This document shows, piece by piece, positions 35,905-44,858 of a stretch of DNA of 64,000 nt; positions within the stretch are counted from its first letter, which is position 1, and every line of letters starts with the position of its first letter. The translations under genes were made by a program, and so were the position numbers. The stretch is from Clostridia bacterium (GTDB lineage Bacteria; Bacillota; Clostridia; Christensenellales; Borkfalkiaceae), in the NCBI GenBank assembly GCA_017504165.1, contig JAFVRR010000011.1, positions 269,950 to 333,949 on the forward strand, read 5' to 3'. Below the pieces are notes generated by a model. That model did not search any database. It saw only the letters and a list, made by a program, of their open reading frames with translations, and was not told where the DNA came from.

Positions 35905-36696
35905 ATGGAAATAGGTGTATCTACCGCCTCGTTATTTAAAAGAAAATACAACGAAGACGCGCTTACAGTACTTAACGAAATAGATGCAAGGGTTTGTGAA
36001 ATATTCTTATGCACTTATCAAGAATACACGCCTGAATTTGCCAAACTTTTACTTGAAAGAAAGGGCAATTTAAAAGTTCATTCTATACATACTTTAAACA
36101 CACATTTTGAACCGCAACTATTCGGCGCAAGTCCTAGGGCGGTTGAAGACGCGTATAAAATTATGGAAAACTGTTTAAATACGGCAAAAACTTTAGGTGC
36201 AACTAATTATACTTTACACGGTATTGCAAGATTTAAACGCAACGCAAAATATAACAATTACCCAGATATTGGCGCAAAAATGTTAAAACTTAAGGATTTT
36301 TGCAAAAAATTCGGCGTAGATTTGTGTTTAGAAAACGTTGAATGGGCTTATTATAATCACGTAGGTTTTTTAAACGACATAAGACCGTATTGCCCAAACC
36401 TTAAAACTTGTTTAGATATAAAACAAGCGCGTATTTCAACGTACGACTATAAAGACTATATTGAAGAAATGGGCAGTAGCATAAATACGGTTCATTTATC
36501 GGATATAAACTCGGTAGGTAAAATTTGTTTACCTGGTAAAGGGAATTTCGATTTTGAAGATTTATTTAAAAGATTAAAAGGCGTTGGGTTTGACGGAGCA
36601 ATGCTTATTGAATCTTATTATGAAGACTACAAAGAAATTTCCGAACTTAAAGATAGTTTAGACTATCTTCGCAACTTGAAAGAAAAAATTTTTTAA
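35905..36696 (+). CDS. sugar phosphate isomerase/epimerase (AP endonuclease 2-like TIM barrel)
   Basis: A 263-residue xylose-isomerase-like TIM barrel. Segments LKVHSIHTLNTHFEPQLF, LCLENVEWAYYNH, TCLDIKQARI and NTVHLSDIN place His, Glu and Asp metal ligands at the expected strand ends. I start it at ATG 35905, one base after the clpC stop, since upstream residues lie in the clpC 3' end. Substrate unknown; some relatives act on sugars such as D-tagatose or inositol derivatives. pgi follows 17 bases later, which gives only a loose carbohydrate context. Confidence 0.82.
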   Translation: MEIGVSTASLFKRKYNEDALTVLNEIDARVCEIFLCTYQEYTPEFAKLLLERKGNLKVHSIHTLNTHFEPQLFGASPRAVEDAYKIMENCLNTAKTLGATNYTLHGIARFKRNAKYNNYPDIGAKMLKLKDFCKKFGVDLCLENVEWAYYNHVGFLNDIRPYCPNLKTCLDIKQARISTYDYKDYIEEMGSSINTVHLSDINSVGKICLPGKGNFDFEDLFKRLKGVGFDGAMLIESYYEDYKEISELKDSLDYLRNLKEKIF

Positions 36697-36713
36697 TATA
36701 AAAGGAGACTATA

Positions 36714-38147
36714 ATGGCTAACTACAACTGTGAAAACTGGCAAAAAAGCATGAAACTCCGTTTTGACTACAACAATATGATGGCAAAATACGTAGGCGAA
36801 ACTGAAGGTTTACAAGAAAAAGAATTAAACGAATTAAACGACTTTGCAATAAACGCGTTTAACAAATTTAACGCTATTCGCGGAACTGGTATGACTGGTT
36901 GGGCTGATTTACCTTATAATCAAGGCGAAATCGTTGAAGACGTTATTAAAACTGCTGATGATATCCGTAAAAACTTTAAATACTTTGTTGTATTAGGTAT
37001 CGGCGGTTCTGCTCTTGGTCCAAGCGCTGTATTCCAAGCACTTTGCCACTTACATCATAACGACTTACCAGACGATAAGAGAAACGCTCCAAAATTCTAC
37101 GTTGAAGATAACGTTGACCCTGAAAGAATGCAAGCATTGCTCGACGTTATTGACGTTAACGAAACCATGTTCAACGTAGTAACAAAAAGTGGCGCTACAA
37201 GCGAAACAATGGCTCAATACCTTATCATTATGGATATTTTAAAGGCAAAATTTGGCGATAAGGCAAAAGAACATATTATTGCTACGACTTCAAGCGCTAA
37301 AGGTAACCTTATTAAAATTGCTAAAGAAGAAGGATTAAAAACTTTCTATATACCTGACGGAGTAGGTGGTAGATTTTCTGAACTTTGTCCTGTAGGACTT
37401 CTTCCTGCAAGCGTTCTTGGCATTGATATTAAAGAACTTTTAAAAGGCGCAGAATATATGGATAAACTTTGCGCAACGTCAGACGTTAAATCTAATCCAG
37501 CGCTTATGAGTGCATTGCTTTCATATATAACAATCAATAAAGGCAAAAATATTTCTGTTATGATGCCTTATGCCGACGGCCTTAAATTAGTTGCCGACTG
37601 GTATTGTCAATTATGGGCGGAAAGTTTAGGTAAAACTTTTGATAACGACGGTAAAAAAGTATTCGTAGGGCAAACGCCAGTTAAGGCGTTAGGCGTTACT
37701 GACCAACATAGCCAAGTACAATTATATACCGAAGGTCCTTTTGATAAAGTTACCACTTTCTTAGCGGTAGATAATTATAGAAAAACTTTCATAATTGCCG
37801 ATGGTTGCGAAGATATTCCTGACGTTAACTTCCTTTGCGGTCATACTATGAACGAACTTATTCAAGCAGAACGCGTTGCTACTGAATACGCTTTAACTGT
37901 TAAAGAAAGGCTTAATAGAACTATCTATTTACCTGAAATTAACGCATTTACAATCGGTCAATTATTATTCTTCTTTGAACTTGAAACCGCTTACGCTGGC
38001 GAAATGTTCAACATTAACACTTACAATCAACCTGGCGTAGAAGGCGGTAAAAACGCAACTTACGCTTTACTTGGTAGAAAAGGTTACGAAGAAAAGAAAG
38101 CCGAACTTAATAACGCACCTAAAAAGGACGATAAATTCATAATTTAA
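36714..38147 (+). CDS. pgi: glucose-6-phosphate isomerase
   Basis: Interconverts glucose 6-phosphate and fructose 6-phosphate in glycolysis. The 477-residue protein has VLGIGGSALGP, VTKSGATSETMAQ, VGGRFSELCPVG and VQLYTEGP as substrate-binding landmarks. AAAGGAG lies upstream of the ATG. Codon use is polished, suggesting high expression. A good terminator follows, but its distal T-run is also the start region of yunB. Confidence 0.97.
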   Translation: MANYNCENWQKSMKLRFDYNNMMAKYVGETEGLQEKELNELNDFAINAFNKFNAIRGTGMTGWADLPYNQGEIVEDVIKTADDIRKNFKYFVVLGIGGSALGPSAVFQALCHLHHNDLPDDKRNAPKFYVEDNVDPERMQALLDVIDVNETMFNVVTKSGATSETMAQYLIIMDILKAKFGDKAKEHIIATTSSAKGNLIKIAKEEGLKTFYIPDGVGGRFSELCPVGLLPASVLGIDIKELLKGAEYMDKLCATSDVKSNPALMSALLSYITINKGKNISVMMPYADGLKLVADWYCQLWAESLGKTFDNDGKKVFVGQTPVKALGVTDQHSQVQLYTEGPFDKVTTFLAVDNYRKTFIIADGCEDIPDVNFLCGHTMNELIQAERVATEYALTVKERLNRTIYLPEINAFTIGQLLFFFELETAYAGEMFNINTYNQPGVEGGKNATYALLGRKGYEEKKAELNNAPKKDDKFII

Positions 38148-38165
38148 TAAGTGTAATCATATATA
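38137..38165 (+). promoter_or_regulatory. possible sigma-E promoter of yunB
   Basis: TCATAAT (38137-38143), 14 bp, CATATATA (38158-38165), compared with the sigma-E pattern (GMATATT-N14-CATACAMT), five of seven and five of eight matches. The start point would fall inside the 5' arm of the pgi terminator, so the new transcript could not form that hairpin. Confidence 0.4.
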
Positions 38166-38193
38166 AATACAGGCGCTTTGCCTGTATTTTTTT
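38165..38193 (+). terminator. intrinsic terminator after pgi
   Basis: Stem ATACAGGC / GCCTGTAT with a GCTTT loop followed by seven T residues; the last T is directly next to the yunB ATG. Confidence 0.88.
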
Positions 38194-38838
38194 ATGAAGA
38201 AAATTAGAAAGAAAAGAAAGGGCAAAATTGCTTTATTTTTATTGTTGTTTTTCGTTACGTTTTTAACTCTTTATTCTTTTTCAAATAAAATGCTAATAGA
38301 AATAGGTGTTTCAACTTATTCCGGTATGTTATCAACCGCATCATATTACGCTTTATCAAAAAGTTTAGAGCCAAATTTTGAATTTGGCAGTTATTTTAGC
38401 GTTGATAAAAATTTAAACGGCGACGTTACTATGGTTACGACAAACGCATATAAGTTCAATCTACTTGCAAATAAAATAGTTGACGAAGTCAATAATTATT
38501 TTAATGAAAATTTATCAAAAGGGGTTGACGTGCCTATCGGAGTATTTACGGGGATAGGGTTATTTTCTGGATTTGGTAAAAAAGTTAAAATGCCACTAAT
38601 TACTATTTCATCAATTAGGTGCGATATCCATTCAACCTTTACCGATGCAGGCATAAACCAAACTAAACATTCGCTAATTATAAATATTATTCCAGAAGTG
38701 TTCGTAGTTACTCGTTTTTCAACAAAAGATTTAACTGATAAAATTTCCGTTTTAATTTATGAAAACGTAATTGTAGGTAAAATACCCGAAACCTATCTAG
38801 AAGGTAGCATTATTTCCACTCAAAAGACGTTAAAATAA
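38194..38838 (+). CDS. yunB: sporulation protein YunB
   Basis: A 214-residue protein with a Lys/Arg-rich start and one membrane helix (about 11-30), then an extracytoplasmic domain. The segment VPIGVFTGIGLFSGFGKKVKM and the AGINQTKHSLIINI pattern are diagnostic for YunB, a protein needed for efficient spore formation in Bacillus. The ATG follows directly the T-run of the pgi terminator and has no Shine-Dalgarno; no in-frame ATG downstream fits the family better. With the sigma-E-like promoter at 38137, the leader would be about 20 bases. Confidence 0.88.
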   Translation: MKKIRKKRKGKIALFLLLFFVTFLTLYSFSNKMLIEIGVSTYSGMLSTASYYALSKSLEPNFEFGSYFSVDKNLNGDVTMVTTNAYKFNLLANKIVDEVNNYFNENLSKGVDVPIGVFTGIGLFSGFGKKVKMPLITISSIRCDIHSTFTDAGINQTKHSLIINIIPEVFVVTRFSTKDLTDKISVLIYENVIVGKIPETYLEGSIISTQKTLK

Positions 38839-38867
38839 TTGACAAAAAACTTAATAACTTATATAAT
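38839..38867 (+). promoter_or_regulatory. consensus sigma-A promoter of pheST
   Basis: TTGACA (38839-38844), 17-bp spacer, TATAAT (38862-38867), directly after the yunB stop. It drives the T-box leader. Confidence 0.9.
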
Positions 38868-38873
38868 AACTAT

Positions 38874-39118
38874 AGTTTAATATAAAAACGTTGATGAAGA
38901 CAGACTATTTTGTTGTAAGGGTAGAGAAAAAGCCGTTTGCTGAAAGGCTTTACTTACTGATAAATAGTTATTCACTTCATAGTTGCTTTTCCGAACGCTA
39001 ATTTACGGTTATTAAGATAAGTCGGTTGTCCCGTTAAAACTAACAAGGTGCGAAGTTTTTCGCATAAATTAAGGTGGTACCACGAATTAAGCGTCCTTTT
39101 TAGGGCGCTTTTATTTTT
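38874..39118 (+). ncRNA. T-box riboswitch (tRNA-Phe) of pheST
   Basis: Stem I base TGAAG (38895-38899) pairs with CTTCA (38975-38979) and ACTATTT (38904-38910) with AAATAGT (38962-38968); the internal loop between them holds the specifier TTC (38971-38973), a Phe codon, followed by A. The T-box core is at 39071-39085 with TGGT (39075-39078), which would pair with the ACCA end of uncharged tRNA-Phe. The terminator AGCGTCCT / AGGGCGCT with a T-run ends at 39117. Uncharged tRNA-Phe should stabilise the antiterminator and turn pheST on. Confidence 0.95.
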
Positions 39119-39133
39119 TATAAGGAGTTAAAA

Positions 39134-40153
39134 ATGCAAGAAAAAATATCTAACATTAAGGCTTTAGCAATCAACGATATTAACTTGGCAAAAGATTTAA
39201 AAGAACTTTTTGACGTTAAAGTTAAATATCTTGGCAAAAACGGTAGCGTTACCGAACTTATGAAGGGTATGAAAGATATCCCTAAAGAAGATAGACCTCA
39301 ATTCGGTAAAATAGTTAACGATTTAAGAGTAGAAATCGAAAACGAATTTAACGCAAGAGAAGTGGTTTTAAAAGAAGAAGAACGCTTAAAAACTTTTGAA
39401 AAAGAGGCGATTGATATAACTCTTCCAGGCAAATCTAACGAAATAGGCAGTTTACACCCAATTACGCTCGTTAAAAACGAACTTATTAACGCATTTTTAG
39501 GGTTAGGCTTTGAAATTTTTGAAGGTCCTGAAATTGAAGAAGATTATTACAATTTCAAAATGCTCAACATTCCTGAAGACCATCCTGCAAGAGATATGCA
39601 AGACACTTTCTATTTCAATCCAAATATCTTACTTAGAACGCAAACTTCAGCAGGACAAGTTAGGGTAATGCTCGATAAAAAACCACCAATTAAAGTTTTA
39701 AGCCCAGGTAAAGTTTATCGTTCTGACGATGATGCGTCGCACTCTCCTATGTTCCATCAAATGGAAGGTTTAGTAGTAGATAAAGGCATCACTTTATGCG
39801 ATTTAAAGGGCACTTTAGACGAATTTGTTAAAATTATATTTGGTAAAGACACTAAAACCCGTCTCCGTCCGTCTTATTTCCCATTCACTGAACCAAGTGT
39901 TGAAGTAGACGTTTCGTGTTCTGAATGTCACGGAAAGGGCTGTAAATTATGTAAAGGCACTGGCTGGATTGAAATTTTAGGCGCCGGTATCGTAAACAAA
40001 AAAGTATTAGAAGGTTGCGGTATTGATCCTGAAGTTTATTCAGGTTACGCATTCGGTATGGGTATTGAAAGAATTGCTATTTTAAAATACAAAATTCCAG
40101 ATATTCGATTATTTTTCGAAAACGACGTGCGCTTTTTAAAGCAATTTAAGTAA
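39134..40153 (+). CDS. pheS: phenylalanyl-tRNA synthetase alpha subunit
   Basis: The 339-residue catalytic subunit. Class II motif 2 region: [12 protein letters not shown] and [12 protein letters not shown]; motif 3: [14 protein letters not shown] Cys-rich stretch [17 protein letters not shown] near 255-271 is normal in bacterial PheS. AAGGAG precedes the ATG. It is expressed from the T-box-controlled transcript with pheT. Confidence 0.97.
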   Translation: MQEKISNIKALAINDINLAKDLKELFDVKVKYLGKNGSVTELMKGMKDIPKEDRPQFGKIVNDLRVEIENEFNAREVVLKEEERLKTFEKEAIDITLPGKSNEIGSLHPITLVKNELINAFLGLGFEIFEGPEIEEDYYNFKMLNIPEDHPARDMQDTFYFNPNILLRTQTSAGQVRVMLDKKPPIKVLSPGKVYRSDDDASHSPMFHQMEGLVVDKGITLCDLKGTLDEFVKIIFGKDTKTRLRPSYFPFTEPSVEVDVSCSECHGKGCKLCKGTGWIEILGAGIVNKKVLEGCGIDPEVYSGYAFGMGIERIAILKYKIPDIRLFFENDVRFLKQFK

Positions 40154-40163
40154 GAGGTGAAAA

Positions 40164-42593
40164 ATGAGACTTCCTTTAGAATGGTTAAATGATTATGTTG
40201 ATATAAGCGATATTTCAGTTGAAGAACTTCAAGCGAAACTCTTTTCTTGTGGTTTTGAAGTTGAAGAAGTAATTGAAGTTGGTAAAGATATTTCTAACGT
40301 CGTAGTAGGTGAAGTTGTTTCTTGTGAAGATATTGAAGGCACTCACTTACACCTTTGCAAAGTAAACTGCGGTAAGCACGGCGAATTCCAAATTTGTTGT
40401 GGCGCGGACAACGTTAAAACGGGCGTTAAAGTTCCATGCGCGCTCGTTGGCGCAACCGTTTTAGCAACAGGTAGCGACCATAAAACAGTTGAAGGCGTTA
40501 TGACTATTAAAGCGGGTAAACTTCGCGGTTACGATTCTTTTGGTATGCTTTGTTCGGGTACTGAAATCGGCGTAACTGAAGAAATGTATAAAGGCGCGGA
40601 GTACGACGGTCTTTTAATATTAGATAACGACCTTGAAAACGGTTTAGATATTAAACCTATAGTCGGTCTTGATAGCGTTATTTTTGATATTGGCGTTACT
40701 GCTAATAGACCTGACTGTCAAAGTATTTTAGGCTTAGCAAGAGAAGTTGCGGCAGTTTTAAACAAACCGCTTAAAATGCCTAATTTAACTTATAAAACTG
40801 AAGATATAGAAACTTCTTCTAAACTTTCCGTTGAAGTTTTAGATACTGAACTTTGCCCAAGGTACGTAGCATCTTACGTTTACGATATTAAAATCGGCCC
40901 ATCGCCAAAATGGATGCAAAAACGCTTATCTCTTATGGGCCTTAACTCTATAAACAATATCGTTGATATAACTAACTTCGTACTTATGGAAATTGGTCAA
41001 CCAATGCACAGTTTCGACTACGATTTGTTAAAGGGGGGCAAACTCGTTATCAGAAGGGCGGGCGATAAAGAAAAAATCACTACTTTAGACGATAAAGAGT
41101 TTGAACTTGACAACAACTGTTTAGTTATTTGCGATGAAGATGCTCCACAATGCTTAGCAGGTATTATGGGCGGTAAATCAAGTTCTATTGATGAAAACAC
41201 TAAAACCGTCGTATTTGAATCGGCAATGTTTAAGCGCGATAATATTAGAAAAACTTCACGCGCGCTTGGTAAACGTTCAGACTCTTCTTCACGTTTTGAA
41301 AAGGGAACTGACGCATACCTTGCCAAATTAGGAGCAGAAAGGGCGTTGGCGCTCATTTCAGAACTTGGCGTAGGCAAAATTGCATCTAATTATTTAGACG
41401 TTAATAGCGTTGATTTAGCACCTCAAGTATTAGAGACAAAAATATCTAAAATTAACGGCGTGCTTGGTATAGAAGTTCCTACCGACGTTATTACGGATAT
41501 ATTAACAAGGCTTGGCTTTGGTTTAGATATTTGCGGTGACGATATTAAAATTACAGTACCACTTTATCGTGATGATATTGAAGGATATCCTGATATCGCC
41601 GAAGAAATTATTCGTATGTACGGTTACGATAATATCGTAGACACCTTACTTGATAAAGCATCTATTACGGTTGGCGGTTTAACTAAAGAACAGCGCGATA
41701 TGGATATTGCTAAAAACTACTTCGTATCTCAAGGTTTTAGCGAGGCAATAACTTATTCCTTCGTTTCTGAAAAGGAATATGAAATCTTCAATTTGGATAA
41801 AGATAGCGACGAATATAGATTTGTTAAACTTCTAAACCCACTTGGCGAAGATTTATCCGTTATGAGAACTTCATTAGTTCCATCTATCGCTAGAATAATC
41901 GTCAACAACCTTAATAAAAAGAATTTGTCGGGTAGAATTTTTGAATTTGCCAAAAAGTATAAACCAAAGGCTTTACCACTTGAAGAACTTCCTAATGAAG
42001 AAATGTGTATTGCTCTTGGTATGTTTGGCGACAATGAAGACTTCTTTACTATGAAAGGGGTTGTAAACGGACTTTTACAAGCAATTCACGCAACGTTTAA
42101 AGTAGACTTTAGAAAGTGTGATAAACCGTTTATGCACCCAACTAGAAGCGCTAACGTATACTTTGGCAATAAAGAAATTGGCTTTATTGGCGAATTACAC
42201 CCGGTAGTTGCTGAAAAATTGGGTACTGACAAACGCATTTACGTTGGCGAAATTTACTATCATTTAATTAGCGCAATGCTCAATAAAAAACTTATCTTCA
42301 AGCCATACGGTAAATATCCAACCGTTGAAAGAGACTTGGCGTTAGTTGCTAAAAAAGAAGTAACTCACGGCGAAATTGAAAGATCTATTAAAAAACTTTC
42401 CGATAAATCTCTTATTTCCGTTGAACTTTTTGATATTTACGAAGGTGGGAAACTTTTAGAAGAAGGTAAGAAGAGCATGGCTTATCACTTAGTATTCTCT
42501 CTTCTTGACCGTTCTTTAACTCAAGAAGAAGTTGAAACAAATATCTCTAAAATTTTAGACGGTCTTAAAAAACAAGGAATAGAATTAAGATAA
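40164..42593 (+). CDS. pheT: phenylalanyl-tRNA synthetase beta subunit
   Basis: An 809-residue subunit with the usual order: N-terminal EMAP-like tRNA-binding domain (about 40-155), B3/B4 editing domain starting near 210, B5 domain near 405-475, class II-like core, and a C-terminal ferredoxin-fold anticodon-binding domain (KYPTVERDLALVAKKEVTHG onward). AGAGGTG lies upstream of the ATG, ten bases after pheS. A stem-loop without a T-run follows its stop. Confidence 0.97.
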   Translation: MRLPLEWLNDYVDISDISVEELQAKLFSCGFEVEEVIEVGKDISNVVVGEVVSCEDIEGTHLHLCKVNCGKHGEFQICCGADNVKTGVKVPCALVGATVLATGSDHKTVEGVMTIKAGKLRGYDSFGMLCSGTEIGVTEEMYKGAEYDGLLILDNDLENGLDIKPIVGLDSVIFDIGVTANRPDCQSILGLAREVAAVLNKPLKMPNLTYKTEDIETSSKLSVEVLDTELCPRYVASYVYDIKIGPSPKWMQKRLSLMGLNSINNIVDITNFVLMEIGQPMHSFDYDLLKGGKLVIRRAGDKEKITTLDDKEFELDNNCLVICDEDAPQCLAGIMGGKSSSIDENTKTVVFESAMFKRDNIRKTSRALGKRSDSSSRFEKGTDAYLAKLGAERALALISELGVGKIASNYLDVNSVDLAPQVLETKISKINGVLGIEVPTDVITDILTRLGFGLDICGDDIKITVPLYRDDIEGYPDIAEEIIRMYGYDNIVDTLLDKASITVGGLTKEQRDMDIAKNYFVSQGFSEAITYSFVSEKEYEIFNLDKDSDEYRFVKLLNPLGEDLSVMRTSLVPSIARIIVNNLNKKNLSGRIFEFAKKYKPKALPLEELPNEEMCIALGMFGDNEDFFTMKGVVNGLLQAIHATFKVDFRKCDKPFMHPTRSANVYFGNKEIGFIGELHPVVAEKLGTDKRIYVGEIYYHLISAMLNKKLIFKPYGKYPTVERDLALVAKKEVTHGEIERSIKKLSDKSLISVELFDIYEGGKLLEEGKKSMAYHLVFSLLDRSLTQEEVETNISKILDGLKKQGIELR

Positions 42594-42601
42594 CAAACCA
42601 A

Positions 42602-42633
42602 TATTGCCACCGCATTTATTTGCAGTGGCAATA
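42602..42633 (+). other. stem-loop between pheT and the U32 gene
   Basis: TATTGCCAC pairs with GTGGCAATA, then one mismatch and an inner GCA/TGC, with a TTTATT loop. It is followed by AATTAAAAGG rather than T residues, so it does not look like a terminator. It lies about 15 bases before the next ATG and may be an mRNA processing or stability element. Confidence 0.5.
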
Positions 42634-42647
42634 ATTAAAAGGATAAA

Positions 42648-44858
42648 ATGGAAGTATTAGCACCTGCAGGTAATAAAGAAAATTTAATATCGGCAATAAA
42701 TGGTGGGGCAAACGCCGTTTATCTAGGATTAACCGACTTTTCCGCAAGAAAAAGCGCGGATAATTTTACGTTGGAAGATTTAAAATATTACCTTGCTTAC
42801 GCTAAAACTTTTAACGTTAAAGTTTATTTAACCGTTAACACTTTAATTAAAAACAGCGAACTTAACTCTTTTGTCGATACAATAATTAAAGCCTACAATT
42901 TAGGGGTTGACGCGTTTATTTTACAAGACGTTTTCCTAGGTAAATACTTAAAAAAACTAATTCCTAATATTTGTTTACATTTATCTACACAAGCGGGCGT
43001 TTGTAACGTTTACGGAGCAAAACTTGCTAAAGAATATGGATTTTCTAGGGTAATTTTAGCAAGAGAGACAAAACTTGACGATATAAAACAAATTGCAAAT
43101 ATTATCGAAACCGAAGTATTCGTTCAAGGCGCGCTTTGCACCTCGCTTTCGGGGCATTGTTATTTTTCATCGTTTATTGGTGGCAATAGCGGAAACCGCG
43201 GTTACTGTAAACAACCTTGTAGAAAAAAATATTCTTACTATAATAATAAAGGTGAAAAACTAACCGATGGGTACTCGTTATCGCTTGCCGATCTAAATTT
43301 ATCTTCTAAACTTTATAAACTTCAAGAAATAGGTGTAAAATCCCTTAAAATTGAAGGTAGAATGAGAAGTAAAGAGTACGTTTACTTCGCATCTAAGTAT
43401 TATAGCAATTTAGTTAACGGTATTTATGATAAAAACTTAGAAATTACTTTATATAAAACTTATAATCGCGGTGATTATACTTTAGGATTAGGATTTGAGC
43501 AAGATAAAAACTTTATTTCTAATGATATTCAAGGCCATAAAGGTTACTTTTTATCTAAAATTAGTAAAATTTATAGTGATGAACTGCTTTTAGAAAGTAA
43601 AATACCTTTAACTGAAGGCGATAGTTATAAAATTTTAAGCAATAATAAGGAAGTAGGCAACGCAATTTGCGTCAAGAAAAATGATAAACTTGTAATTATA
43701 TATAAAGGTGACGTAAAAATCGGCGATAGTTTATATATAACTAAAGACCTTTCCTTGTCTAATTTGATTACAGATAAAAAACTAGACGTAAATATTTCAG
43801 TTAGGTTAAAAATAGGAGAGAAGTTAAAACTAACCGCTAATGCTATTGAAGTATTTAGCGAAAATCCTATCGATATTGCAAAATCTCATCCTATAACTAA
43901 GGAAGAATTAACTAAAAATTTACAAAAAACTGATATTTACCCATTTAATCCTATTATAACTTTTGAAAATTTTGATGAAAACGCATTTATTGTTAAAAGT
44001 CAACTAAATAATTTAAGGGCAGAATTATATAGTAAATTATTTTATAGAAAAAACAATATAATTTACGATAATACAACTAGTTTTTATGATTTTTCTATTT
44101 TGAAATTAAATAAATTTAATCGCGAGAATTCTATAATCATTTCAACTATAGCCAACATATCTAACGATATTAACAACGTTATTTATTCGCCTTGCGATTA
44201 TTCTGAAATAAATTTGATTGATGAATTTATTTCATATTATAAAAACAAAAAAGTATGGCTTTATATACCGCCATTTTTAAGTGGAGAAGATTTAAAAATA
44301 ATAGACAACTACGTATCTAAGTTTTACGGAGTATTTATTGAAGGTTATTGGGGGTTAGAATATGCCAAAACAAAAGACCTAAAAGTTTTTATAGGTACTG
44401 GGTTAAATATATTTAATAACGTTGATATAAATCTTTTAAGCGAGTATAAGAGCGTTGAGCAAGTAACTCTTTCCAAAGAGTTATCAAGTAGTGAAATTAA
44501 CGATTTTACCTATGATTTTACTCTTTTAAACAATTCCGAAGTCCAAATTATGGATTTAATTTACTGCCCATTTAATAAAGATTGTAAAAATTGTAAGTAT
44601 ACCAACAACTCTTATTTACAAGATGAAGATAAAAGAGCGTTCCCAATTTTTAGATATAAAACAAACGAATGTAGATTTAAAATTTATAACGTAGCAAGTC
44701 TTTACAGTGAAAAACTAACAAAATACAACCAATTATACGATTTAACTACTAAAAATTCTGAATTTATCGAAGATTTTACAAATAAGAATACAAATCAAGA
44801 AAAAAGCCAATCGTTTAAAAATTTAACAGTTGGCAATTATCGTAAAGGAATAAAATGA
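42648..44858 (+). CDS. U32 family protein (RlhA/TrhP-like RNA hydroxylation)
   Basis: A 736-residue peptidase_U32 protein. The N-terminal domain (about 1-245) contains MEVLAPAGNKENLISAINGG and the metal-binding Cys stretch GALCTSLSGHCYFSS...CKQPC (four Cys, near 163-190), then an LKIEGRMRS motif. A long C-terminal part carries a second Cys cluster CPFNKDCKNCKYTNN near 640. Long U32 proteins of this kind include RlhA (23S rRNA C2501 hydroxylation) and TrhP (5-hydroxyuridine in tRNA) with prephenate-derived oxygenation; which RNA this one modifies is not evident. AAGGAT precedes the ATG and the stop overlaps mutS2 by four bases. Confidence 0.85.
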   Translation: MEVLAPAGNKENLISAINGGANAVYLGLTDFSARKSADNFTLEDLKYYLAYAKTFNVKVYLTVNTLIKNSELNSFVDTIIKAYNLGVDAFILQDVFLGKYLKKLIPNICLHLSTQAGVCNVYGAKLAKEYGFSRVILARETKLDDIKQIANIIETEVFVQGALCTSLSGHCYFSSFIGGNSGNRGYCKQPCRKKYSYYNNKGEKLTDGYSLSLADLNLSSKLYKLQEIGVKSLKIEGRMRSKEYVYFASKYYSNLVNGIYDKNLEITLYKTYNRGDYTLGLGFEQDKNFISNDIQGHKGYFLSKISKIYSDELLLESKIPLTEGDSYKILSNNKEVGNAICVKKNDKLVIIYKGDVKIGDSLYITKDLSLSNLITDKKLDVNISVRLKIGEKLKLTANAIEVFSENPIDIAKSHPITKEELTKNLQKTDIYPFNPIITFENFDENAFIVKSQLNNLRAELYSKLFYRKNNIIYDNTTSFYDFSILKLNKFNRENSIIISTIANISNDINNVIYSPCDYSEINLIDEFISYYKNKKVWLYIPPFLSGEDLKIIDNYVSKFYGVFIEGYWGLEYAKTKDLKVFIGTGLNIFNNVDINLLSEYKSVEQVTLSKELSSSEINDFTYDFTLLNNSEVQIMDLIYCPFNKDCKNCKYTNNSYLQDEDKRAFPIFRYKTNECRFKIYNVASLYSEKLTKYNQLYDLTTKNSEFIEDFTNKNTNQEKSQSFKNLTVGNYRKGIK

